From Psychrobacter sp. (GTDB lineage Bacteria > Pseudomonadota > Gammaproteobacteria > Pseudomonadales > Moraxellaceae), in the NCBI GenBank assembly GCA_029264635.1, contig JARIAA010000148.1, positions 1 through 36,712 on the forward strand: a stretch of 36,712 bases of DNA, given 5' to 3'. The notes under the pieces are model-generated. The model was not told where the DNA came from. It did not search any database and saw nothing but the letters and a program-made list of their open reading frames with translations. Shown here piece after piece: positions 20,263 to 30,110 of the stretch; position 1 is the stretch's first letter, and each line of letters opens with the position of its first letter. Both the position numbers and the translations under genes were made by a program.

Positions 20263-21432
20263 TTAATCTTGGCTTAATACGAAACTCTCTTTGATATTAG
20301 GCTGTGCATAAAAATCTTTTAACATGTCATGGATATGCGTCGTAAACCAAGTACTTTCAAGAGCGTCGTGCATAACAGGCAGTAGGGCAGTACTTAATTG
20401 CGTCATAGCTTCCTCATCAATATATAAGCTTGCTGCGACGCTTGCAATCGTATCCGACTGATGGCTTATGTACCAAGTGTCAACACTCGCTGCGACAAGG
20501 CTGCGCAGGTAAGGCGACAAGCGCAAGCGGTTATAACTTTGTTGGATGCTGGCTTCGATATGAGCAATACTGCTATGGTCAGGCTCATCGTTTAAGTAGG
20601 TTTGCAATTGGCTAATCGGTTGATCTTTAATGCGTCCCCAACCTGTTATTAGTAGGCGCGCGACTTCAGCATTTGATAAATGCGCTTGTGCGTTCGCCTC
20701 CGCTCGGCGAGTTAAGTCTTTAATATTGCGATGCAAGTAGGTTTGCAACTTCTCATCGAGATTTCTGTTAGTTGCCTTTTCAAATGAGCTGCGCCCAAGC
20801 TTCATGAGTTTACCAACACCGCCTGCTTTATCCAGGGTAGTTTCCATAAAGTCATTGATAGCATGATATAGCGTTTGTGTCAGCAAGTCGGCAAAGGTTT
20901 CATTACCGACTAGCGTATGGATTAAGGCATTACGCTGCTCGTCATGACTACCGACATAGTTGGCAAGGGTCTCAACCTGAGTATCATCTACCAGCTCAGA
21001 CAAAGGCACGTTATCGTTGATGGGGTGATAGATGATGGTATGCAATATATCGCGGATGTCTTTACGCATGACATTGCTCATCGGTTGGCTAAGTAGCCAG
21101 TCGTTGATTAGGTGCTGCAAATCATCGGCGCTGACGTATTTATGTAGGGGCTGCGCGCCTAACCACTGCCAAGCCTCTAGAGCCATTGGCTCTGCTTGCT
21201 GCTGTAACCACTGCTGCATAAAAGCAACTTGAGCATCGATCAGGCTGTCTATAGTTAGACTTGCAGCTGCCAAGCTTGTGCTAGGATGAGCAGTTGCAGC
21301 ACCTATATGAGGCACTGACGTTTGCGTATTTAAAGCTTGAGTATTTGGCGTTTGGTTATCTTTTGAAGTCTGCATAGGATTTGAGGTCATAGTAATCGAC
21401 AATTTGTTATACTGTATGGTTGTAGTGAGCAT
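20263..21432 (-). CDS. Hypothetical protein, mostly helical, no recognised domain
   Basis: Long uninterrupted 389-aa ORF in a plausible gene arrangement; alternative start MTSNPMQTS about 14 codons in. Confidence 0.7.
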   Translation of the reverse strand: MLTTTIQYNKLSITMTSNPMQTSKDNQTPNTQALNTQTSVPHIGAATAHPSTSLAAASLTIDSLIDAQVAFMQQWLQQQAEPMALEAWQWLGAQPLHKYVSADDLQHLINDWLLSQPMSNVMRKDIRDILHTIIYHPINDNVPLSELVDDTQVETLANYVGSHDEQRNALIHTLVGNETFADLLTQTLYHAINDFMETTLDKAGGVGKLMKLGRSSFEKATNRNLDEKLQTYLHRNIKDLTRRAEANAQAHLSNAEVARLLITGWGRIKDQPISQLQTYLNDEPDHSSIAHIEASIQQSYNRLRLSPYLRSLVAASVDTWYISHQSDTIASVAASLYIDEEAMTQLSTALLPVMHDALESTWFTTHIHDMLKDFYAQPNIKESFVLSQD

Positions 21433-21507
21433 AAAGTATTATGCCATGAACCACGTATTCGTTTGTGATGAATATTGCTTAGCGTTTGATAAATAATGAG
21501 AGATTTG

Positions 21508-22137
21508 ATGACGGCTCTGGATGCACCCTTACTTACGCTTGATAATCTGACAGTTCAGCGTGGAGAAATCCCTCTGTGTGAAGGGGTCATGCTTACTCTA
21601 TCTGCTGGTAGCCTCTGTCATTTGGTAGGTGCAAATGGTACGGGTAAGACGACACTACTGATGCAGCTGGCAGGCTTGTTACCCGTGCTTACGGGTGAGA
21701 TTCATTATCAAGGGGCCACAGGTTTACCTCTGCAGCCTTTGTACGTTTCGCATCAGTTAGGCATTCACCCAAATCTAACGGTTGCACAAAACCTGACCTT
21801 TTTGCTGAATTTATATGGCATTAGCCCAAGCATCACTGATATTGATGATGCCCTTGCATGGGTAGGATTGCAAGGCTTTGAGACGGTCAGCTCAAGCCAT
21901 CTGTCTGCTGGGCAAACGCGACGCATCACCCTTGCAAGGTTATATTTATTGACGCCTGATGTGACTCCATTATGGTTACTGGATGAGCCTTTTACCGCAC
22001 TTGATGTCGATATGGTGGCACGAATGGAAGATAGGTTACGCGCTTTTGCTACTGCTGGCGGCTCGATATTAATGACCAGTCATCAGGCGGTCGGCGTGGC
22101 TAATCAGGTGCTCGATTTATCAGATCACATGGTATAA
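21508..22137 (+). CDS. ccmA: Cytochrome c biogenesis heme-exporter ATPase CcmA
   Basis: Walker A GANGTGKTTLL, signature LSAGQTRRITLARLYLL, Walker B LWLLDEPFTALD; followed by ccmB-E. ORF track start 21496; ATG at 21508 also possible. Confidence 0.92.
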   Translation: MTALDAPLLTLDNLTVQRGEIPLCEGVMLTLSAGSLCHLVGANGTGKTTLLMQLAGLLPVLTGEIHYQGATGLPLQPLYVSHQLGIHPNLTVAQNLTFLLNLYGISPSITDIDDALAWVGLQGFETVSSSHLSAGQTRRITLARLYLLTPDVTPLWLLDEPFTALDVDMVARMEDRLRAFATAGGSILMTSHQAVGVANQVLDLSDHMV

Positions 22138-22167
22138 GTTCGCCAAATATAAGTGAAAGGACGGATA

Positions 22168-22956
22168 ATGACAGACAGTCCATTACAAGATAGTTTATTA
22201 AAAGACAGCCCCGTGCAAGAGAGCCAAATGCAATACCGTTCCGTACCAGTAGCGCATAAAAGCTTGAGTAATGTATCGGCTGCGCGCGGTATCAGCTTTA
22301 TGCAGTTATGGCGGCGCGAATGGCACGTAAAGCAGCAAGGGGCGGTACAGTGGTTGTATCCGTTAGTACTGTTTTTAGTGATTATTACCTTGTTTCCATT
22401 AGCTGTTGGGAGTGAGCCTGCGCTATTACAGCGCCTTGGGGTGTCAGCTGTGTGGATTGCTGCTTTGTTGTCACTGGTAATGGGTGTTGATGGCTTATTT
22501 AAGCCTGCTCTAGATAATGGTACACTGGCGCAATTGGTCGTCGCCAAAGCCTCGCTACCGTTATGGGTGCTTATCCGTCTGGTTATCCATTGGATTTTTA
22601 GTAGTGGTATTGTAGCCGTGCTCAGTTTACTCGCTGTGCCGTTATTTCAGCTCAGCTGGTTTGAGGCGTGGATATTGATGGCCTCTATTGTAACGGGAAG
22701 TCCAATGCTACTTATGCTGTCAGCGGTGGCGAGTAGTTTGACGTTGTCATTGAAAAACGGTGCGGTGCTGGTGCCTTTAATTGCGCTGCCAATGCAACTG
22801 CCTGTATTGATTTTTGCAACGGGCGCCGTTGATTTATTTGCGACAGGTCTAAATGGTTTGCCGATATTGGCTTTATTATTGGCAGGTAGTATTATCTCCG
22901 TTTTGGTGATGCCATGGGTAATTGCGATGACTTTAAAGATGGCATGGCTGAATTAA
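22168..22956 (+). CDS. ccmB: Heme exporter membrane protein CcmB
   Basis: FMQLWRREWHVKQQG...PLVLFLVIITLFPLAVGSEPALLQRLGVSAVWIAALLSLVMGVDGLF...DNGTLAQLVVA; position after ccmA. ORF track start 22153. Confidence 0.92.
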   Translation: MTDSPLQDSLLKDSPVQESQMQYRSVPVAHKSLSNVSAARGISFMQLWRREWHVKQQGAVQWLYPLVLFLVIITLFPLAVGSEPALLQRLGVSAVWIAALLSLVMGVDGLFKPALDNGTLAQLVVAKASLPLWVLIRLVIHWIFSSGIVAVLSLLAVPLFQLSWFEAWILMASIVTGSPMLLMLSAVASSLTLSLKNGAVLVPLIALPMQLPVLIFATGAVDLFATGLNGLPILALLLAGSIISVLVMPWVIAMTLKMAWLN

Positions 22957-23067
22957 AAATATATGACAGCGTGTTATCGAATGACTTCTATATTAACGGC
23001 ATGGTGAAAATCGGTAACTTTGCTATAATAGTGAATTAGTTACTCAGTCACTTATCGCATCTATCCT

Positions 23068-23943
23068 GTGTTTAATGTCAGCTGGTTAGCGATTGATGAC
23101 GTCAATAATACGTCATATCGTATCACCGACAAGCTGCGCAATAGGTTTATATCCATGCCCAACCTGAACAACGTCTCCTCTCCTAGCTTATGGCAACGCA
23201 TTTGGCAGGGCTTTTTGACCACTGTAGGCACCAAGCAGTTTTTTCGTATCTTTTCGCCTTGGGTCAAATGGCTTGCTATATTAGCCAGTATCTGTCTATT
23301 GATAGGTAGCGTCTGGGGCCTTGCTTTTGCGCCGCCTGACTATTTACAAGGCAATAGCTACCGTATTATTTTTATCCACGTACCAGCCGCCAGTATTGCC
23401 ATCTCTATCTATTTTGCGCTTGCAGTATTGGGAGTAATTTATCTCGTCTGGAAGATTAAAACAGCAAGCCTTGTGGCACAGGCCCTTGCGCCTATCGGCT
23501 TCTTATTGTGTGTTATCAGCTTAATTACAGGCTCCATTTGGGCAAAACCAACTTGGGGGACGTATTGGGTTTGGGACGCACGTTTAACCTCCATGTTGAT
23601 TTTAGCGTTCTTATATGCAGGCGTCATGGCTTTGTTTGCCGCGTTTGAACATACTGCCAACCGCGGCAAAGCGGCCGCTATTTTGTCCATCGTTGGTGCC
23701 GTAAACTTGCCTATTATTAAATATTCGGTACAGTGGTGGAATACCTTACATCAAGGGTCAACTTTTACCTTAACTGAAGCACCAAAAATGTCAGCGGATA
23801 TGTGGATGCCATTATTGCTAATGATCATTGGTAGTTATTTATTGGTCGCGACATTAGCTATTTATCGTACCAATACGCTCATTTTATATCGTGACCAAGG
23901 TAAAGCATGGGTCAAAGAATACATTCGCAGGCAAGCCAAGTAA
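23068..23943 (+). CDS. ccmC: Heme exporter protein CcmC
   Basis: WWD-type motif WAKPTWGTYWVWDARLTSMLILAFLY; HVPAA; IKYSVQWWNTLHQGST. True start may be the in-frame ATG at 23155. Confidence 0.93.
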   Translation: MFNVSWLAIDDVNNTSYRITDKLRNRFISMPNLNNVSSPSLWQRIWQGFLTTVGTKQFFRIFSPWVKWLAILASICLLIGSVWGLAFAPPDYLQGNSYRIIFIHVPAASIAISIYFALAVLGVIYLVWKIKTASLVAQALAPIGFLLCVISLITGSIWAKPTWGTYWVWDARLTSMLILAFLYAGVMALFAAFEHTANRGKAAAILSIVGAVNLPIIKYSVQWWNTLHQGSTFTLTEAPKMSADMWMPLLLMIIGSYLLVATLAIYRTNTLILYRDQGKAWVKEYIRRQAK

Positions 23944-23978
23944 CCGTTAATCAAACCAATAATAGCTAGGAAAATATC

Positions 23979-24200
23979 ATGCAGCCCTATTTTTATAGCG
24001 TCTCTGAGTTTATTGCCATGGGCAAGCACGGTGTTTTTGTGTGGTCATGCTGGGCGATTACGGTAGGTGCGATGCTCATTTTTATTATGTATAGCCGCAG
24101 GCAACGCCAAGCGCTTATTAAGCAGCTGACGATCCAACAAGCAAGGCAAGCTCAGCGTACCACCAAACCCTCTAAATTTGTGCCCAAGCAACCATCATAA
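23979..24200 (+). CDS. ccmD: Heme exporter protein CcmD
   Basis: 73 aa, one TM, FIAMGKHGVFVWSCWAITVGAML, immediately after ccmC. Confidence 0.9.
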   Translation: MQPYFYSVSEFIAMGKHGVFVWSCWAITVGAMLIFIMYSRRQRQALIKQLTIQQARQAQRTTKPSKFVPKQPS

Positions 24201-24451
24201 AAATATCTTCATATCATAGAGTTAACTTATAAAGTTCTGTACCATCAACTAGAAATATATGACTGTATCAGTACTTATAGGGCTTATTGATTTGTCCGAA
24301 AAATGCTACCATATAGCTATTAGAAGAGTACGATTGGAAAGATATTTTTAATTTTTTTTCCAATACTAGTTTCTTTCATATTTTCTGTTTTATAGATCTG
24401 TATGGCTCGACTATAGTCTATAAACCAGCGACTCATCAATGAGGTAGTGGT

Positions 24452-24952
24452 ATGAACGCAGTTCGTCGCAAAAAACTGATGTGGGTTATGTTTACGCTAG
24501 CAGGAGCAGCGATCGCCGTTGTGTTAGTTATCTATGCTATTGGACAACAAACTGATTATTATTTCGACGCCACAGCGATTGCTCAAGGCGAAGCGCCACA
24601 AGATAAGCGTATTCGTGCAGGGGGTATGGTCGTCGCTGGTAGTGTACAGCGGGCAACAGATAATCCATTGAATGTTGAGTTTGCTATCACAGATTTTGAA
24701 TCGACAGTCCCAGTGACTTATCAAGGTATCTTGCCAGACTTATTCGCTGAAAACTCGGGCGTCGTCGCGACGGGTAAAATGCAGGGTGGAACTTTTGTCG
24801 CAGGAGAAGTGCTAGCCAAGCATGATGAAAACTACATGCCGCCAGAAGTCGCTAAATCCATGAAAGAGAATAATCGCAGTGGTTTGACGCCGACCTCTGA
24901 GCAATACAATCCTGCCGAACCGCTTCATGAGACTCAAACCTTACAGCAATAA
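24452..24952 (+). CDS. ccmE: Cytochrome c heme chaperone CcmE
   Basis: Heme-binding motif [45 protein letters not shown]. Confidence 0.95.
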   Translation: MNAVRRKKLMWVMFTLAGAAIAVVLVIYAIGQQTDYYFDATAIAQGEAPQDKRIRAGGMVVAGSVQRATDNPLNVEFAITDFESTVPVTYQGILPDLFAENSGVVATGKMQGGTFVAGEVLAKHDENYMPPEVAKSMKENNRSGLTPTSEQYNPAEPLHETQTLQQ

Positions 24953-24974
24953 TTGTCTTTACTGTTTATAACGC

Positions 24975-25010
24975 AAAAAAAGCCACCGATGTTATCAGTG
25001 GCTCTTTTTT
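24975..25010. terminator. Rho-independent terminator between convergent ccmE and aldo/keto reductase
   Basis: aaaaaaagccaccgatgttatcagtggctctttttt hairpin. Confidence 0.8.
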
Positions 25011-25056
25011 GTGCCTAATATTCAAGCACATAAAGCTTTTAAATGTCTACAAGCGA

Positions 25057-25905
25057 TCAGTCATCCCATTCAGGCGAATAATCAGGATGCTTAATTTTTC
25101 GACCGTCGCTACGCGCAAGCTTACCAATTCTTTCTAATTCATCAGCGCTTAACTCTACATTGACAGCATCTAAATTTCCCTGTAAATGGTCAGGGTTAGA
25201 AGTCTTTGGAATAGCCACGCGATTCTTATCCGACAAAATCCAAGCCAATGAGATCTGAGCGGGCGTAACATTATGCTTCTGAGCGATCTCTTTGATCGTC
25301 TCATCATCAAACACATCACCACGTGCAAGAGGCGAGTAAGCTTCTAGTAGAATATGATGATTATTCAAAAAAGTCTGCAAGGAGTTTTGTTTAATAAACG
25401 GATGGAACTCGACCTGATTCACCACAATCGGTACATCAGCGTATCTCTTTACTTCCATTAAGTTTGCAATATTAAAGTTAGAAACCCCGATATGGCGCGT
25501 TAGACCCTGCTTTTGAAGCTCACATAAAGCAGGAATGGTCTCAGATAATGGCACACGATCATCAGGCCAATGTAATAGCAACAGATCTACATAATCTGTA
25601 TCCAAGTTCTCTAGCGAGCGCTTAGCCGCTGCATGGAGCTTTTCAGGCTCAAACTTCATATCATCAGGAAATATTTTGGTGGTTAAAAAGAACTTATCGC
25701 GTGCAATCCCTGATTGCTTAATACCTTTTCCCACCTCGACTTCATTATCATACGCTTGGGCAGTATCAATATGCTCATAGCCCATCTGTAGACCTTGACT
25801 CACGACATCAATACAATCTTGTCCAGTTGACTGCCAAGTACCCAGTCCCAATACTGGAATACGCGCTTGCCCAGCCGTACGAATATTATAGTTTTTGCTA
25901 GTCAT
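25057..25905 (-). CDS. Aldo/keto reductase
   Basis: PVLGLGTWQSTGQ, YEHIDTAQAYDNEVEVGKGI, LTTKIF, VDLLLLHWP, IGVSNFNIANL, AYSPLARG. Confidence 0.93.
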   Translation of the reverse strand: MTSKNYNIRTAGQARIPVLGLGTWQSTGQDCIDVVSQGLQMGYEHIDTAQAYDNEVEVGKGIKQSGIARDKFFLTTKIFPDDMKFEPEKLHAAAKRSLENLDTDYVDLLLLHWPDDRVPLSETIPALCELQKQGLTRHIGVSNFNIANLMEVKRYADVPIVVNQVEFHPFIKQNSLQTFLNNHHILLEAYSPLARGDVFDDETIKEIAQKHNVTPAQISLAWILSDKNRVAIPKTSNPDHLQGNLDAVNVELSADELERIGKLARSDGRKIKHPDYSPEWDD

Positions 25906-26190
25906 ATTTTATCCTTGTTATAAATGTGGTTTTAAGCTATGGTTTAGTTAAGTAATTGTTTTTAAGATGTTTTATGATCTATAGCCTGTAACGGCTATAA
26001 AATTTACTTGTTAGCAATAAAAACCGATTTGCTTATTTACGATGGAACATGACCACTATAAAAAAAATATAGGTAAAGTGAAAGCATGGTTGACGCTTCC
26101 CTACAAAGCATGAACAGGCTGTAACATCGTTTTTTTATGTGCAGCTGCTAAAACGTATTACATATTCCTTACTTGTAAAATAAATACTTT

Positions 26191-26214
26191 AATGATTGTG
26201 ATTACACAATCGTT
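26191..26214. promoter_or_regulatory. Operator-like inverted repeat upstream of the MFS gene
   Basis: AATGATTGTG-atta-CACAATCGTT, 10-bp arms with one mismatch, in the AT-rich divergent intergenic region. Confidence 0.35.
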
Positions 26215-26364
26215 ATGCCTAGTAGATATTGTGGTAAATAAAGATTAAATAGAATTTTAAGTAATTTTTTATAAAAATATAAGTTTTTGTAAGATTGTTA
26301 ATGCATACATAATTATAGAAAAAATAAAATTTACTCTAAAAAATTTAGGTAATGAGGAGCAGAT

Positions 26365-27588
26365 GTGTCTAGTCTTTCAAAAGCCAATCTTTCAGAAGAC
26401 AGTCTGGAAAACAATAACAATGGGCAGAACCCTATTTCTTGGTTTATATTTGGCCTCATGGCGAGTGTCACTTTTATCGGTATTCTCTCGGAGCTGATGC
26501 CCTCAGGTATCCTGCCGCAAATGACTGCAGGTCTTGGTATTGAGCAGACACAAGTAGGATTTTTGGTGGGTATCTATGCGTTAGCTTCCGCCATTTTTGC
26601 TATTCCACTTATCAGTATGACGTTATGGGTCAATCGAAAAATACTATTACTGGCTTTATTGGCAGGTTTTGCGGTTTCTAATATTGTCGTCGGGCTAACA
26701 TCTTCTTATTACCTTATCGTTGCTATGCGTATTCTGGGTGGTATATGCGCCGGTATTATGTGGCCGATGATTGCAGCCTATGGTACAGCGCTGGTACCAG
26801 AAAATATGCATGGTAAGGCGATTACCATTATCATGGCAGGCAATACGTTTGGGGTGAGCCTTGGGCTACCGATCATGACTTATATTGGTACCCATGTGGG
26901 CTGGCGTATGTCCTTTTTGGTTCTTGGAGGGTTAGGGGCACTTATTGCGCTACTAGCAATAAAATTCTTACCTGCGGTAAAAGGCGAAAAGCTGACGCAA
27001 AGTAACTCTCCTATTGCTGTCCTAAAAATACCTGGTGTCTGGATCGTCTTAGCTTTGACTTTTTTGGCGGTCGTTGCGCACTATAGTACTTATACGTACA
27101 TCACTTTGTTGGTTGAAACCTTGGAGTTCGTTGGTGGTATTAGTTTAGCGCTGCTTATCTTCGGTATCGGTTCGGTCATCTCGGTGATACTATCTGCCAA
27201 AATTATCGACACTCATCTGCGCGGTTTGATCGTTGGAATGCTCGCTTGTGGAGCGATCGCCATGCTGTCATTCGTCTTTTTTAGAGGGGCAAATGGTTTT
27301 GCACATATTGCCTTTTTCTTATGGGGACTGGCATTTGGACCTTTAGTCACGATGTTTCAAACCGCTGTCAGCCATCAGGTTACTGAGGCAAAAGCGATTG
27401 CGACCTCAGTACAATCCAGTGTGTTCAACTTCTCAATTATGATTGCAACGTGGCTTGCGGGCTTAATTTTGGTGCACATGCCAGAGACAGGTGTCTTGGG
27501 TATTGTGTATCTGTCTATTCTTTGCTTTATCCCTGCCATCATCATCACCTTAATATCCAAAAAGACTTTAGATGCACCTACTGTCTAG
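26365..27588 (+). CDS. MFS transporter (DHA1 / sugar-efflux-like)
   Basis: 12-TM pattern; GILSELMPSGILPQMTAGLGIEQTQVGFLVGIYALASAIFAIPL and RILGGICAGIMWPMIAAYG; GTG start preceded by gaggagc. Confidence 0.9.
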   Translation: MSSLSKANLSEDSLENNNNGQNPISWFIFGLMASVTFIGILSELMPSGILPQMTAGLGIEQTQVGFLVGIYALASAIFAIPLISMTLWVNRKILLLALLAGFAVSNIVVGLTSSYYLIVAMRILGGICAGIMWPMIAAYGTALVPENMHGKAITIIMAGNTFGVSLGLPIMTYIGTHVGWRMSFLVLGGLGALIALLAIKFLPAVKGEKLTQSNSPIAVLKIPGVWIVLALTFLAVVAHYSTYTYITLLVETLEFVGGISLALLIFGIGSVISVILSAKIIDTHLRGLIVGMLACGAIAMLSFVFFRGANGFAHIAFFLWGLAFGPLVTMFQTAVSHQVTEAKAIATSVQSSVFNFSIMIATWLAGLILVHMPETGVLGIVYLSILCFIPAIIITLISKKTLDAPTV

Positions 27589-27653
27589 TAGCGCTCACTA
27601 AGTCATGCTTAATGAGCAGTTTTTAATAAGTTTTATAATAACAGGAGTTTGTA

Positions 27654-28910
27654 ATGAAAAAATTTACCAATGCCACTATCTATCGTAATAGTGACGCTAA
27701 TGAAATCCTTGTCAAAGATGGTGTCATTCATCAAATCGGTAAGAACTTACCTGGCGCTGAAGAAGAGATTGACCTAAAAGGTCGTCTAGTTGTACCGCCT
27801 TATGTGGACTCGCATCTGCATCTGGACTATGTTTATACGGGCGGTGGCGATGATGCCAAGAATGCTTCGGGTACACTATTTGAAGGTATTGCGCGCTGGC
27901 ATGATGTCAAAAAAACACAATCTTTTGACGATGCCAAATCGCGGATGTTAAAAGGCATTCAAGAGGAGGTGTCGAAAGGGGTGCAATATATTCGAACCCA
28001 TATCGACGTCTGTGATCCTGATCTAACGGGACTAAAAGCAATGCTTGAGCTGCGAGAAGAGCTCAAAGACAACGTCACTATTCAGATTGTCGCTTTCCCT
28101 CAAGAGGGTATGTATGCCTACAAAGGGGCTGTCGAATTGATAGAGGAGGCACTAAAGATGGGGGCGGACTGTGTCGGCGGCATTCCGCACTTTGAATGGG
28201 CGTATGAATTTGGTCAAGATTCTGTGCGTAAAACGGTTGAGCTTGCACTTAAATACGACAAACTTATTGACGTCCACTGTGACGAAACTGACGATCCAAT
28301 GAGTCGTCATGTACAGCTATTAAATGCTTTAGTAATGATTGAAGATATCGGTGCGCGCTCGACGGCGAGCCATACCTGCTCATTTGGGTCAGCGGATGAT
28401 GCTTATGCGTTTCGTATGATGGGACTCTTTGAGCAATCTGGCATGAACTTTATCGCACTGCCGACCGAAAACGCTTACTTGCAAGGTCGCCAAGACACTT
28501 ATCCTAAGCGCCGCGGTTTAACGCGCGTCAAAGAGTTTTGGGAAAATGGTATCAATATCTCGTTTGGGCAAGACTCTATCAATGATCCTTGGTACCCTGC
28601 GGGCAATGGTAACATGATGAATATCCTAGATAATGGTATTCATTTGGCGCAAACCATGTCACTGCCGCAGCTCGATGTCTGCCTCGACTTTATCACGTTA
28701 AATGGTGCTAAGACCCTAAATATTGAAGACCAGTACGGTTTAGATGTCGGTAAGCCAGCCAACTTCTTGGTATTAGATGCGACCAGTCCATTTGAGGCGG
28801 TCCGTCAGCGCGCCGATGTGATGGCCTCTATTCGTAACGGTAAATACTTATTTAAGAAGCCTGAACCTAGCTATGATATTGAGCTGGATTTATATAGAAG
28901 CACAATCTAG
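27654..28910 (+). CDS. Cytosine deaminase-like amidohydrolase (CodA family)
   Basis: PPYVDSHLHLDYVYTGG, RTHIDVCDPDLTGLKAMLELRE, IVAFPQEGMYAYKGAVELIEEALKMGADCVGGIPHFE, IDVHCDETDDPMSRHV, TASHTCSFG, TYPKRRGLTRVKEFWENGINISFGQDSINDPWYPAG closely parallel E. coli CodA. Confidence 0.85.
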   Translation: MKKFTNATIYRNSDANEILVKDGVIHQIGKNLPGAEEEIDLKGRLVVPPYVDSHLHLDYVYTGGGDDAKNASGTLFEGIARWHDVKKTQSFDDAKSRMLKGIQEEVSKGVQYIRTHIDVCDPDLTGLKAMLELREELKDNVTIQIVAFPQEGMYAYKGAVELIEEALKMGADCVGGIPHFEWAYEFGQDSVRKTVELALKYDKLIDVHCDETDDPMSRHVQLLNALVMIEDIGARSTASHTCSFGSADDAYAFRMMGLFEQSGMNFIALPTENAYLQGRQDTYPKRRGLTRVKEFWENGINISFGQDSINDPWYPAGNGNMMNILDNGIHLAQTMSLPQLDVCLDFITLNGAKTLNIEDQYGLDVGKPANFLVLDATSPFEAVRQRADVMASIRNGKYLFKKPEPSYDIELDLYRSTI

Positions 28911-28947
28911 TTTTATACTAAAAAGCTAATGATCAAATTGAGCCTAT

Positions 28948-28984
28948 AAAAAATGCCCATTACTCATAAGTATTGGGCATTTTT
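28948..28984. terminator. Bidirectional terminator between the amidohydrolase gene and metQ
   Basis: aaaaaatgcccat...attgggcattttt hairpin between convergent genes. Confidence 0.82.
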
Positions 28985-29002
28985 GTATTTATACGCTTGT
29001 CA

Positions 29003-29968
29003 TTACTGCGCTGTTGCTTCTGCGGCAGGGGCAGTACTTGCTGTTGTTTCGCTAGCCAATCCAGCTACCTCACCCCAAATTTTTGGATATTTATAACCTG
29101 GGAAAGTATCATGAGCATACTTTTTAAAGGCTTCTGAGTTATAAGCGTTGGTCACGTCCTCAACCCATTTTTTACCAGCGTCGGCAGACTTAACGGCTGA
29201 CCAGTTAACATAAGCAAAGCTTGGTTCTTGAAATAGCGCTTCTGTCAGCTTGATACCAGAGTCGGTGGCATAATTACCATTAATCACAGCGAAGTCAACT
29301 TCGTCACGCGCGCGTGGTAGCTGAGCGGCTTCTAGTTCAACGATTTTGATATCGTATTTGCTATTATCAGCGATGTCCGCTTTTGAAGCAGTCAGCGGAT
29401 CGACATTATCTTTTAGGGTAATCCAACCAAGATCATTCATCATGACCAAAGCACGAGCAAAGTTACTTGGATCGTTCGGTGCTGAGACACTCATACCTTT
29501 ATAAACCTCGTCAAGAGAGGTCTTTTTACCTGAGTAAATACCAAGTGGCGCCGTTGGAACTTGGAAGACTTCAACGAGATCAAGATTATTTTCTTTTTTG
29601 AAAGTATCGAGGTAAGGTTTGTGCTGAAAGATGTTGATGTCCAAATCACCTTCAGCCAGTGCAAGATTAGGGCGGACATAGTCAGTAAAAGGCACAAGCT
29701 CAACGTCATAACCTTGTGCTTCAAGCGAGGCTTTGACTTGGTTACGTACCATATCTGCAAAGTCACCTTCGGTTGTACCGATGATAATTTTACTCTTTTC
29801 AGGATCGATGTCGCTAGCGGCGGTCTCAGACGTTGAGGTTTCAGTAGCTGGTGCTTCTTTCGTCGTCTCTGGGGCTGATGAATTACTACAGCCAACCAGT
29901 ACGAGGCTTGATACGCCAACAGCAGCAAATGCAGTGGCCAACTGACGACTGATATCTGTCAATTTCAT
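29003..29968 (-). CDS. metQ: Methionine ABC transporter substrate-binding lipoprotein MetQ
   Basis: Lipobox LVLVGCSN; NlpA-type sequence VPFTDYVRPNLALAEGDLDINIFQHKPYLDTF; adjacent to metI and metN. Confidence 0.93.
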   Translation of the reverse strand: MKLTDISRQLATAFAAVGVSSLVLVGCSNSSAPETTKEAPATETSTSETAASDIDPEKSKIIIGTTEGDFADMVRNQVKASLEAQGYDVELVPFTDYVRPNLALAEGDLDINIFQHKPYLDTFKKENNLDLVEVFQVPTAPLGIYSGKKTSLDEVYKGMSVSAPNDPSNFARALVMMNDLGWITLKDNVDPLTASKADIADNSKYDIKIVELEAAQLPRARDEVDFAVINGNYATDSGIKLTEALFQEPSFAYVNWSAVKSADAGKKWVEDVTNAYNSEAFKKYAHDTFPGYKYPKIWGEVAGLASETTASTAPAAEATAQ

Positions 29969-30015
29969 GGAATTTCCTCAATTAAATAAACGATTATCGG
30001 TTAAATGTAACCATT

Positions 30016-30050
30016 AAAAAAGCAACATTAAGGATAATAATGCTGCTTTT
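30016..30050 (-). terminator. Terminator- or attenuator-like hairpin between metI and metQ
   Basis: Minus strand reads GCAGCATTA-TTATCCT-TAATGTTGC-TTTTTT (9-bp stem with one G:U, then T tract). Confidence 0.5.
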
Positions 30051-30110
30051 GCAAAAACAAGTCAAAACTAAACCTAGTCGCTTGTAATGTCAAGTATTCT
30101 ATAAAACGGC

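Noticed and set aside
24395-24430. cgactatagtctataaacc as another end of the TATAGT repeat family
   Set aside because: Only a short match to the terminal motif; no core or matching second end found nearby.
29491-29928. 145-aa ORF on the minus strand inside metQ
   Set aside because: Alternate-frame translation of metQ with no plausible domain; metQ itself is well supported.
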